From contig CATPAW010000019.1 in assembly GCA_955652255.1 (NCBI GenBank), positions 1 to 6,166 on the forward strand: DNA of 6,166 nucleotides. The letters are read 5' to 3'. Positions 1-5,233 of the stretch are shown here, one piece after another; within the stretch, counting starts at the first letter, position 1, and every line of letters begins with the position of its first letter. A program made the position numbers and the translations under genes. This DNA comes from an uncultured Chthoniobacterales bacterium. GTDB lineage: Bacteria; Verrucomicrobiota; Verrucomicrobiia; Chthoniobacterales; UBA10450. A model generated the notes under the pieces. That model made no database searches, was not told the DNA's origin, and saw only the letters and a list, made by a program, of their open reading frames with translations.

Positions 1-555
1 CACGTTGGTCATTCCACCGGCGGCGGCGAGGTGGCGCATTATCTGGGACGGCATGGCGAAAGCCGGGTGGCGAAGGCTGCGCTGATCAGCGCGGTGCCGC
101 CGCTGATGGTGAAGACGGCGGCCAATCCCGACGGCCTTCCCAAAGAAGTGTTCGATGGATTGCAGGCACAGCTCGCGGCCAATCGCTCGCAATTCTATCG
201 CGACCTGCCGGCGGGGCCATTCTATGGCTTCAACCGGCCGGGCGTGAAAGCCTCGGAGGCGATCATCCAGAACTGGTGGCGCCAGGGCATGATGGGCGGC
301 GCGAAGGCGCATTACGATGGCATCGTCGCCTTCTCACAGACCGATTTCACCGAAGACCTGAAGAAAATCACCGTGCCTGTACTGGTGATGCATGGCGACG
401 ACGATCAGATCGTTCCCTACGCCGACGCCGGACCATTGTCGGCCAAGCTGCTAAAGAACGGGACTCTGAAGACCTACAAGGGTTTCCCGCACGGGATGCC
501 CACCACGCAGGCAGACACGATCAACGCGGATCTGCTCGCGTTCATCAAAACTTAA
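1..555 (+). CDS. Non-heme chloroperoxidase/perhydrolase-type alpha/beta hydrolase, C-terminal part (5' end outside window)
   Basis: The reading frame is open from base 1 to the TAA at 553-555, so the gene starts upstream of the window. The first visible residues, HVGHSTGGGEVAHY, form the nucleophile elbow typical of cofactor-free haloperoxidases; the catalytic Ser is codon 13-15. The acid Asp lies in HGDDDQIVP (most likely codon 403-405) and the base His in FPHGM (codon 490-492), followed by the family-typical ending NADLLAFI. All three triad residues are present in the expected order. Known members hydrolyse esters and can form peracids in vitro; the natural substrate is usually unknown and cannot be read here. 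About 90 N-terminal residues should be missing, compared with the usual length near 275. The next gene starts 50 bases downstream on the same strand, so co-transcription is possible. The family call is firm; halogenation as a physiological role is not implied. Confidence 0.93.
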   Translation, partial: HVGHSTGGGEVAHYLGRHGESRVAKAALISAVPPLMVKTAANPDGLPKEVFDGLQAQLAANRSQFYRDLPAGPFYGFNRPGVKASEAIIQNWWRQGMMGGAKAHYDGIVAFSQTDFTEDLKKITVPVLVMHGDDDQIVPYADAGPLSAKLLKNGTLKTYKGFPHGMPTTQADTINADLLAFIKT

Positions 556-605
556 TCTCCCGAACGATGCCTGCCGACGCCGTTGGCCAGATCTAGTCGT
601 TCGCC

Positions 606-1259
606 ATGTTCGCGCCGGACCTCATTCACGAATTTGTCCCCGGCAGTTCGGAGCGAACCCTGCTATTGCTTCATGGCACCGGTGGTAACGAGCACGATCT
701 CATCCCGCTCGGCCGCGAGCTGGACCCGAAGGCCGCGTTGCTTAGTCCACGCGGCAAAGTATTGGAGAATGGAATGCCGCGATTCTTTCGGCGCCTTGCC
801 GAAGGCGTGTTCGACCTGGACGATCTAAAGAAACGAACGCACGAGCTCGCGGACTTTGTGGTCGGGGCATCGCGTCATTACAAACTTGCGGCCAATCACA
901 TTATCGCGGTCGGCTACTCGAATGGCGCCAATATTGCCACGAGCATGTTGTTGCTTCGGCCGGAAATATTGCACGCCGCCATTCTATTTCGAGCCATGGT
1001 GCCACTTGTGCCCGACAAATTGCCGGACCTTTCTTCGGCACGCGTTTGGATCGGGGCGGGAAACGAAGATCCGATTGTTCTGACGTCCGAAGCTCAGCGA
1101 TTGGTACAACTTCTGCGCAGCGCAGGAGCTGACGTGACGATTCATCTTCTCAATGCCGGTCACGGTCTGACGAATGGTGAAATCGAAATCGCCCGGGACT
1201 GGCTCAGGACGAAATTGTTTCCAGGCGAATCGGGCAATCGCAAGCAAAAGACGACGTGA
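606..1259 (+). CDS. MhqD/YpfH-like carboxylesterase (phospholipase/carboxylesterase family alpha/beta hydrolase)
   Basis: This is a complete 217-residue cytosolic alpha/beta hydrolase without a signal peptide. The oxyanion-hole strand LLLLHGTGGNEHDL is at about 19-32, followed by SPRGKVLENGMPRFFRRL (47-64), a block I recall as highly conserved in Bacillus MhqD-type hydrolases. The nucleophile elbow GYSNG places Ser105. Asp155 in GAGNEDPI and His186 in NAGHGLT complete the triad. Family members are esterases; MhqD belongs to the methylhydroquinone/catechol stress regulon of Bacillus subtilis, where it accompanies ring-cleavage dioxygenases. No dioxygenase or MarR-type regulator is visible here, so a quinone role is only suggested by homology. 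The ATG at 606 gives the expected N-terminus, but no Shine-Dalgarno sequence precedes it. The stop at 1257-1259 lies 34 bases before the GTG of the next locus. The family is certain; the substrate is unknown. Confidence 0.92.
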   Translation: MFAPDLIHEFVPGSSERTLLLLHGTGGNEHDLIPLGRELDPKAALLSPRGKVLENGMPRFFRRLAEGVFDLDDLKKRTHELADFVVGASRHYKLAANHIIAVGYSNGANIATSMLLLRPEILHAAILFRAMVPLVPDKLPDLSSARVWIGAGNEDPIVLTSEAQRLVQLLRSAGADVTIHLLNAGHGLTNGEIEIARDWLRTKLFPGESGNRKQKTT

Positions 1260-1293
1260 CATCGCGCGTGGAAATGGATGTAATCGGAACACC

Positions 1294-1781
1294 GTGATAC
1301 TAAGCATCTACACCATAATTCACACGTTGATCAGCCTTGTGGGAATTTTTACCGGATTCGTCGTTCTGTTCGGACTGCTCGCCGGGAACGCCTCGACGGT
1401 TGGACCAAATGGTTTCTGATCACCACCGTCGCAACCAGCGTGACCGGGTTCGGTTTTCCGCTCCACCATTTCGGAGCGCCGCATGTGGTCGGCGTCATCT
1501 CGCTGATCGTCTTGGCAGTTACGATCTTCGCGCGCTACTCCCGTCAACTCGCTGGCTCCTGGCGTTGGATCTACGTGGTCACCGCCATGATTGCCCTTTA
1601 TCTGAACGTCTTTGTTGGGGTCGTGCAGGCTTTTCAAAAAATGCCGGCGCTGAATGCATTGGCTCCCACACAGACCGAACCGCCGTTCAAGCTCACGCAA
1701 CTTGTTGTTCTGGCGTTTTTCGTCTTGCTTACCATTGTTGCGGCGATCAGATTCCGGCCCGAACCGATCCGTGCGGTCTGA
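1294..1781 (+). pseudogene. Conserved small multi-pass membrane protein, interrupted by a single-base frameshift
   Basis: Two adjacent frames make up one protein. From a GTG at 1294 the first frame encodes about 31 residues with a strong membrane helix (ILSIYTIIHTLISLVGIFTG and on through FVVLFGLLAG), then reaches a TGA at 1417-1419. The reading continues in the frame one base earlier from 1389 (RLDGWTKWFLITTVATSVTG) to the TGA at 1779-1781, with further hydrophobic segments: VVGVISLIVLAVTIFA, WIYVVTAMIALYLNVFVG and LVVLAFFVLLTIVAA. One missing base around 1384-1389 (for example GGGAAACGC reduced to GGGAACGC) restores a 162-residue protein with about four or five membrane helices. I recognise it as a conserved hypothetical membrane protein of unknown function, not a named family. 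The start is supported only by a weak GGA 5 bases upstream; no in-frame ATG lies nearby. It may be a true pseudogene or a sequencing/assembly error. Nothing catalytic is visible. Confidence 0.8.
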
Positions 1782-1788
1782 CCGCCGA

Positions 1789-1814
1789 CTTTTACTTCCT
1801 ACTTTCTTGTCTGC
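1789..1814 (+). repeat. Pyrimidine-rich intergenic string between convergent genes
   Basis: The 48-base gap between the convergent stops at 1781 and 1830 is largely a C/T string on the plus strand (cttttacttcctactttctt). Its first ten bases, cttttacttc, recur exactly at 2747-2756 in another gap. There is no hairpin followed by a T-run, so it is not a standard terminator. It belongs to the same loose family as the strings at 2747-2790, 4350-4386 and 5234-5290. Confidence 0.45.
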
Positions 1815-1829
1815 CAGTCCGGCTCGGAC

Positions 1830-2738
1830 TCAAAGAAACTTAATGAGCGCGTCGGTCGTTTCTTTTGGGCGCTCCTCCAAAATCCAATGACCGGTGTCTT
1901 TCAACACCACGACTGTGACATCGGTGGCGACCAGCTTCATTTGCTCTGCGAGGTCATTGCCCAACGATTTTTCGCCGCCAATCGACAACACCGGCATCGT
2001 CAATTTGTTCTGCGAAAGCTGCGCGAAGTCTTTCGCTAATTGCGGCCACGAAGCGAAGTAAGCCCACGCCGCGCGCATTCGTCCCGGTCGCGCGTAGGCT
2101 TCTGTATAAGCTTTCCGGTCCGCTGCGGGAATGGAGTGCGTCTTGTCGGCCGCAAAAACGTTCCAGAAATATTCGAAGTAAGTGCGCTCCCGTCCCTTCA
2201 CCAACGCTTCGGGATATTCGCCGTTAAAACGAAAATGCCAGACATTCGGGGCGTTGTAGATCGCCTCCCATCCGGGCACGCCGGGAAGAAACGCATCCAT
2301 CACCACAAGTTTTTCCGTTTCGGTGGGGAACTGCGTCGCATACGCGTACGCCACCATGAGACCGATGTCATGACCGACCACTCGCGCCTTTTCGACGCCA
2401 AGCGAGCGGACAAGTTCGTGAATCCGACTCGCGGAAGTCTTCATGTCCAGACCATTCGGTGGAATGGCCGAGTCGCCAATGCCCGGCAGGTCCGGCGCGA
2501 TGACAGTAAACTTTTCCGCGAGCAACGGGATGATCGGCTTCCACATGCGGGAAGTTTCCGCGTAACCATGCAGCAGAATCACCGTCGGACCATGGCCCGC
2601 GGTCAGGTAATGCAATTGCACGCCATCGACCTCCGCCGTGCGCGACATGATGTTTTTGTCTGACGATTCGCCGTAAATCGGCACCGCGAACAAAGCAAAC
2701 ATGAAGACAGCCAGGATTGGATACAGCACACTTTTCAT
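1830..2738 (-). CDS. Exported epoxide hydrolase/Cif-like alpha/beta hydrolase
   Basis: This 302-residue protein begins with a plausible signal peptide (K2, hydrophobic 4-20, cleavage likely after IYG at 21-23), predicting export. Motifs follow the epoxide hydrolase/haloalkane dehalogenase order: HGYAE oxyanion motif (57-61), VVGHDIG elbow with an Asp nucleophile (Asp124) instead of Ser, VMDAFLPG with Asp148 as candidate charge-relay acid, and DTGHW with His284 as base. WHF at 167-169 and the cap segment around 220-231 resemble Pseudomonas aeruginosa Cif, an exported epoxide hydrolase; His168 would match its ring-opening His. Such enzymes attack an epoxide or carbon-halogen bond through an ester on the Asp. 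The usual ring-opening Tyr position is ambiguous (Tyr227 or Phe228). The ATG is supported by a good Shine-Dalgarno sequence. It is convergent with the membrane-protein locus and 161 bases downstream of the NTF2-like gene. Family certain; epoxide versus haloalkane substrate not decided. Confidence 0.92.
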   Translation of the reverse strand: MKSVLYPILAVFMFALFAVPIYGESSDKNIMSRTAEVDGVQLHYLTAGHGPTVILLHGYAETSRMWKPIIPLLAEKFTVIAPDLPGIGDSAIPPNGLDMKTSASRIHELVRSLGVEKARVVGHDIGLMVAYAYATQFPTETEKLVVMDAFLPGVPGWEAIYNAPNVWHFRFNGEYPEALVKGRERTYFEYFWNVFAADKTHSIPAADRKAYTEAYARPGRMRAAWAYFASWPQLAKDFAQLSQNKLTMPVLSIGGEKSLGNDLAEQMKLVATDVTVVVLKDTGHWILEERPKETTDALIKFL

Positions 2739-2743
2739 ACGAT

Positions 2744-2750
2744 CACCTTT
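2744..2750 (-). promoter_or_regulatory. Shine-Dalgarno site of the Cif-like hydrolase gene
   Basis: On the minus strand AAAGGTG lies 5 bases before the ATG at 2738-2736, matching the anti-Shine-Dalgarno pairing at normal spacing. It confirms the start that includes the signal peptide. Confidence 0.75.
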
Positions 2751-2790
2751 TACTTCTTAATCCTTCCTTCTGCCTTCTTAATTCTCGAAT
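2747..2790 (+). repeat. Pyrimidine-rich intergenic string upstream of the Cif-like gene
   Basis: The plus strand of this gap is mainly C and T with 'cttctta' recurring (2753-2759 and 2774-2780). It shares the 10-mer cttttacttc with 1789-1798. It sits upstream of a minus-strand gene, so relative to transcription it is purine-rich, the opposite of the strings before the plus-strand genes at 4436 and 5294. Its function is unknown. Confidence 0.45.
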
Positions 2791-2825
2791 CTTACCGACT
2801 CCACCACCTCGTGCATCTCGACTCG

Positions 2826-2837
2826 CGAAAGCTTTCG
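2826..2837. repeat. 12-base perfect palindrome
   Basis: cgaaagctttcg reads the same on both strands. It lies about 88 bases upstream of the Cif-like gene start and about 63 bases beyond the stop of the NTF2-like gene. It could be a dimeric regulator site, but a single 12-base palindrome may be chance, and no matching second copy was seen in the window. Confidence 0.3.
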
Positions 2838-2868
2838 GAGTTGTCGATCTTAAAGCCAGTTCGGTGCG

Positions 2869-2882
2869 GTCGCCGCTGCGAC
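2869..2882. repeat. Small hairpin just past the NTF2-like gene
   Basis: GTCGC (2869-2873) and GCGAC (2878-2882) form a perfect 5-base stem with a 4-base loop, 17 bases beyond the stop of the minus-strand NTF2-like gene. No T-run follows on the minus strand, so intrinsic termination is not supported. Confidence 0.25.
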
Positions 2883-2899
2883 AGCGTTGACATTGACGT

Positions 2900-3277
2900 C
2901 TACTTCTCGTTGCCCGCGTAGGGCAGAAACTCTTCGCGCACGATCTTCCCGTCCTTGACGGTATAGACGCCGACCTCCGACAACTGCATCCGCTTTTTCG
3001 AATTCTTGTCGGTCACATCCATATCGTATTGCACGACGAACCGGTCATGCGCCACGAACGGGCCGCTGACTTTCGCGCTGTGCACCTGCATGTTGTTCAC
3101 CCACCAATCGGTCTTGGCGCGTACCGCGTCGATCCCGCGGCTCTCGGGCGAGCCGCTTTCCATCGCGCGTGCCTCAACGCTGACAATGTCCTTCGAATAA
3201 AGAGTATCGAGCGCTTCCTTCCAAGCTTGCTTGCGCGTGAGCTCAACAACTTTGTTTGCGACTTCCTGTGTGTTCAT
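2900..3277 (-). CDS. SnoaL-like/NTF2-fold protein
   Basis: This 125-residue protein is about the size of a single NTF2-like (cone-shaped alpha+beta barrel) domain. It starts with an amphipathic helix (NTQEVANKVVELTRKQAWKE, 2-21), then LYSKDIVSVEA (27-37), SRGIDAVRAKTDWW (46-59), a strand pair SGPFVAHDRFVVQYDMDVTD, and a closing GVYTVKDGKIVREEFLPY. The order 'helix, LYS-D-V, G-x-x-A-V, then GxYTVxDGKIVREEF' is typical of the SnoaL-like branch. Members include small isomerases, cyclases and many of unknown function; no clear catalytic Asp/His pair can be assigned from sequence alone. There is no signal peptide. Its start is supported by an upstream AGGAAGG. It is transcribed toward the Cif-like hydrolase after a 161-base gap, and divergently from the PEP-mutase-like gene across 142 bases. 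Fold call reliable; function unknown. Confidence 0.88.
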   Translation of the reverse strand: MNTQEVANKVVELTRKQAWKEALDTLYSKDIVSVEARAMESGSPESRGIDAVRAKTDWWVNNMQVHSAKVSGPFVAHDRFVVQYDMDVTDKNSKKRMQLSEVGVYTVKDGKIVREEFLPYAGNEK

Positions 3278-3278
3278 G

Positions 3279-3285
3279 CCTTCCT
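3279..3285 (-). promoter_or_regulatory. Shine-Dalgarno site of the NTF2-like gene
   Basis: On the minus strand AGGAAGG ends one base before the ATG at 3277-3275; its AGGA core is 4 bases away. It supports this start. Confidence 0.6.
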
Positions 3286-3300
3286 ACTTGCCGAATATTC

Positions 3301-3318
3301 CCGCAACGTCAATTGCGG
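3301..3318. repeat. Inverted repeat in the divergent intergenic region
   Basis: ccgcaa (3301-3306) and ttgcgg (3313-3318) form a perfect 6-base inverted repeat around a 6-base centre. It lies 23 bases upstream of the NTF2-like start, inside its likely leader or promoter. It could be an operator or a 5' hairpin; no regulator gene is nearby. Confidence 0.35.
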
Positions 3319-3341
3319 CCGACGCAGGACTTTCTCCATTA

Positions 3342-3368
3342 GATGTTGGACGTTGAACGTTGGATGTT
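3342..3368 (+). repeat. 7-base tandem repeat of GTTGGAY type
   Basis: Three consecutive heptamers GTTGGAC (3345-3351), GTTGAAC (3352-3358) and GTTGGAT (3359-3365) are followed by a partial GTT (3366-3368) and preceded by a partial GAT. The array ends 51 bases before the ATG of the PEP-mutase-like gene. A 12-base piece, acgttggatgtt (3357-3368), recurs exactly at 4283-4294, just after that gene, in the same orientation. It resembles dispersed intergenic heptamer repeats that I associate with Verrucomicrobiota. Confidence 0.7.
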
Positions 3369-3419
3369 TTCTGCATCACGCGATTCGCGTTCGCATCTTT
3401 CCAGCATAGCATTGCGAAG

Positions 3420-4262
3420 ATGAAGGACCCGAACTCGCAATCGTTCGCCGTCGCGAAGTTTACCACGATGCATGAGGCAGGCTGCTTTGTCCTGCCCAAT
3501 CCGTGGGAGGTGGGAACCGCTCTGTATCTGGAACATCTCGGCTTCGAAGCGCTCGCCACCACATCGGCCGGCTTCGCTTTTTCGCGCGGCAAACCAGATG
3601 GCGGAGTCCCACTCGACGAAATGCTCGCGCACATTGGCGAACTTGTTGCCGCGACGCCGCTCCCTGTGAATGCCGATTTCTTAAACGGGTTTGCCGACGA
3701 ACCCGAAGACATTTCAACAAATGTGAAACTCTGCATCGAGAACGGAGTGGCTGGACTGTCGATCGAAGACAATTCTGGGAACAGCGCTGCGCCACTCTAC
3801 GAAAAGAATTTAGCTGTCGATCGCATCCGCGCTGCGCGCAAAGCAATCGATGCTTCAGGAATTCCAGTCGTGCTGACGGGGCGATGTGAAGCGTGGCTCG
3901 TCAAAGCACCTGATCCATTCCGCGTGGCCCTCGATCGACTCGTCGCTTACGCCGAAGCCGGCGCTGATTGTCTTTACGCTCCCGGCGTAAAGAAGCCTGA
4001 CGAGATTGCCGACATCGTAAAGGCGGTCGCGCCGAAACCCGTTAACGTTTTAGTATCCGGCTTCAATCGCGAGCTTTCGCTTTCCCAACTCGCCGATCTC
4101 GGTGTTCGGCGCATCTCCGTCGGCTCCGGTTTAGCCGCTGTCGGGTGGGACGCGTTCATCCGCGCCGCGCGCAGCATCGCAACGACTGGCCAGTTCGATA
4201 ACGCTTTCGCAAACGCCATTTCCACCGCCGAGCTTAACGAAGTCTTCTCAAAGCGAGACTAA
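3420..4262 (+). CDS. Isocitrate lyase/PEP mutase superfamily enzyme (oxaloacetate decarboxylase/phosphonopyruvate hydrolase-like)
   Basis: This 280-residue protein has the phosphoenolpyruvate mutase/isocitrate lyase barrel layout: LPNPWEVGTALYLEHLGFEA (25-44), TTSAGFAFSRGKPDGGVP (47-64) with Asp60, PVNADFLNGF (82-91) with metal-ligand candidate Asp86, GLSIEDN (112-118) with Glu116, and TGRCEAWL (153-160). Members cleave or rearrange C-C or C-P bonds of 2-oxoacid-like substrates using Mg2+. The KKCGH/KRCGH cysteine loop of true isocitrate and methylisocitrate lyases is absent; the segment after Glu116 reads NSGNSAAPLYEKN. So it is not expected to be a glyoxylate-cycle or methylcitrate-cycle lyase. 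Position 88 is Leu, where I expect an acidic residue. I chose the ATG at 3420 because family proteins begin close to this helix; an in-frame ATG at 3360 would translate the repeat. No Shine-Dalgarno is seen. No phosphonate genes are adjacent. Superfamily certain, reaction unknown. Confidence 0.92.
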   Translation: MKDPNSQSFAVAKFTTMHEAGCFVLPNPWEVGTALYLEHLGFEALATTSAGFAFSRGKPDGGVPLDEMLAHIGELVAATPLPVNADFLNGFADEPEDISTNVKLCIENGVAGLSIEDNSGNSAAPLYEKNLAVDRIRAARKAIDASGIPVVLTGRCEAWLVKAPDPFRVALDRLVAYAEAGADCLYAPGVKKPDEIADIVKAVAPKPVNVLVSGFNRELSLSQLADLGVRRISVGSGLAAVGWDAFIRAARSIATTGQFDNAFANAISTAELNEVFSKRD

Positions 4263-4270
4263 TCCTGTTC

Positions 4271-4298
4271 TTGGACCATTCGACGTTGGATGTTGCTT
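4271..4298 (+). repeat. Second, degenerate GTTGGAY-type repeat after the PEP-mutase-like gene
   Basis: The exact 12-base match acgttggatgtt (4283-4294) to 3357-3368 lies 20 bases after the stop at 4262. Flanking heptamers are degenerate: ATTCGAC (4278-4284), GTTGGAT (4285-4291), GTTGCTT (4292-4298), with TTGGAC at 4271-4276 one base out of phase. Orientation is the same as in the upstream copy. Confidence 0.6.
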
Positions 4299-4300
4299 GA

Positions 4301-4332
4301 GCCTAACCCGAGCGGAGTCGAATGGGTTGGGC
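4301..4332. repeat. Hairpin-forming inverted repeat after the PEP-mutase-like gene
   Basis: gcctaaccc (4301-4309) pairs with gggttgggc (4324-4332) over nine positions with one G-T wobble, around a 14-base loop. It lies 38 bases after the stop codon and could protect the mRNA 3' end. The following bases (gtttgctgcttcg) are not a T-run, so a classical intrinsic terminator is not supported. Confidence 0.45.
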
Positions 4333-4349
4333 GTTTGCTGCTTCGTTGC

Positions 4350-4386
4350 TGACCTCGGATCTCTGACTTCTGTCCTCTGACGCCTG
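4350..4386 (+). repeat. 'ctctgacttct' intergenic string before the MOSC gene
   Basis: The segment is built from near-repeats of 'ctctgac' and 'ttctgtc' units. ctctgacttct (4361-4371) and tgtcctctgac (4371-4381) both recur exactly in the gap before the transporter gene, at 5249-5259 and 5245-5255. The rest of the 173-base gap 4263-4435 holds the heptamer repeat and the hairpin; I see no coding region in it and no Shine-Dalgarno before the ATG at 4436. Confidence 0.6.
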
Positions 4387-4435
4387 AATATGCTCGCTTT
4401 TTTCGGTCGCAGTTGCTCTTCTTAGAACCCACGCA

Positions 4436-5227
4436 ATGAGCATCATCGGAACAGTGGAAAGCCTTTGGCGTTATCCGGTGAAAAGTATGCGCGGCCAAGA
4501 GTTGGACGAGATGTTCGCGGGGTACGCGGGAGTCTACGGCGATCGCCTTTTTGCCTTCGAGAGTTCTGCCAGTCCAAAGGGATTTCCCTATCTGACCGGA
4601 CGGGAACAGCGCGAGATGCTGCGGTATCGGCCTCGATTCCGTCATCCGGACAAGGCCGCCCGGCCTGTTAATTTGACCGAAGCGGAGAGCATGCCGCCCG
4701 GAGTGAATCCCGTCTCAGCCAATCCGGCCGAGCTAATGGTCGATGTAGAAACACCAGATGGAAAAACTCTCGCGATCGATAACCCTGCATTGATCGACAT
4801 GCTCCGCGACGGTATCGACGCGAAGCACCAACTCACATTGCTTCGCTCGGACCGGGCGATGACAGATTGCCGTCCTTTGTCGCTCTTTGCCGTCCAATCG
4901 GCGACAAAACTTGGGGAGGAAACCGGCATCACCGTGGACAAACGGCGCTTCCGGGCAAACGTCTATTTGGACTTAACATCCTCGGAAGGCTTCGCCGAGG
5001 ATGAGTTTGTCGGCCGCTCCCTGGGCATTGGATCGAAGGTGGTCATCTCGGTCCTTGAGCGTGATCCGCGCTGCATGATGATCACACTGGATCCCGATAC
5101 GGGAGAAAAAGCGCCCGCCTTATTGAAGAAGGTCGCGCAAGCTCACAGTGGCATGGCCGGCGTCTATGGTGCCGTGCTAGTGGAAGGCACGTTGCGCAAA
5201 GGCGATCCCGTCGAGTTGCTAGGCTAG
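4436..5227 (+). CDS. Stand-alone MOSC-domain protein (YcbX/mARC-type, no ferredoxin domain)
   Basis: This 263-residue protein has the two-part architecture of the MOSC family. The N-terminal beta-barrel begins with GTVESLWRYPVKSMRG (5-20) and includes YGDRLFAFES (34-43) and the stretch to about 120. The C-terminal MOSC domain shows DCRPLSLFAVQS (144-155), DKRRFRANVYLDL (168-180), FVGRSLGIG (191-199), and RDPRCMMITLDPDTG (209-223) with the conserved cysteine, Cys213. MOSC proteins bind the molybdenum cofactor; YcbX and mARC relatives reduce N-hydroxylated compounds, for which this Cys would be a Mo ligand. Unlike Escherichia coli YcbX, the protein ends right after MOSC, with no C-terminal 2Fe-2S ferredoxin domain, so electrons would have to come from a separate partner. 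The ATG at 4436 lets the conserved ESLWRYPVKS block begin at residue 8. No Shine-Dalgarno precedes it. Family certain; substrate unknown. Confidence 0.93.
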   Translation: MSIIGTVESLWRYPVKSMRGQELDEMFAGYAGVYGDRLFAFESSASPKGFPYLTGREQREMLRYRPRFRHPDKAARPVNLTEAESMPPGVNPVSANPAELMVDVETPDGKTLAIDNPALIDMLRDGIDAKHQLTLLRSDRAMTDCRPLSLFAVQSATKLGEETGITVDKRRFRANVYLDLTSSEGFAEDEFVGRSLGIGSKVVISVLERDPRCMMITLDPDTGEKAPALLKKVAQAHSGMAGVYGAVLVEGTLRKGDPVELLG

Positions 5228-5233
5228 ACCGCG

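Noticed and set aside
1384..1391. Programmed -1 ribosomal frameshift in the membrane protein gene
   Set aside because: The heptamer does not follow the X XXY YYZ rule in the reading frame used, and no stimulatory structure is evident. A simple indel explains the data.
2040..2663. A 207-codon plus-strand reading frame opposite the Cif-like hydrolase
   Set aside because: It is antisense to a gene with an intact catalytic triad and signal peptide. Its translation is Arg/His-rich and shows no recognisable domain.
3360..3419. A 20-residue N-terminal extension of the PEP-mutase-like protein from the ATG at 3360
   Set aside because: It would start inside the heptamer repeat and encode residues not typical of the family. 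The ATG at 3420 matches the family N-terminus better.
3284..3846. Minus-strand frames extending through the heptamer repeats into the PEP-mutase-like gene
   Set aside because: Residue strings such as SNVQRPTSN come from translating the GTTGGAY repeats. The remainder is antisense to a well-conserved enzyme.
3345..4294. The GTTGGAY arrays as a CRISPR array
   Set aside because: Units are 7 bases, contiguous and without unique spacers, and there are no cas genes.
4390..4402. T-rich run at 4398-4403 as an intrinsic terminator before the MOSC gene
   Set aside because: No GC-rich stem immediately precedes it. The hairpin at 4301-4332 is about 65 bases away.
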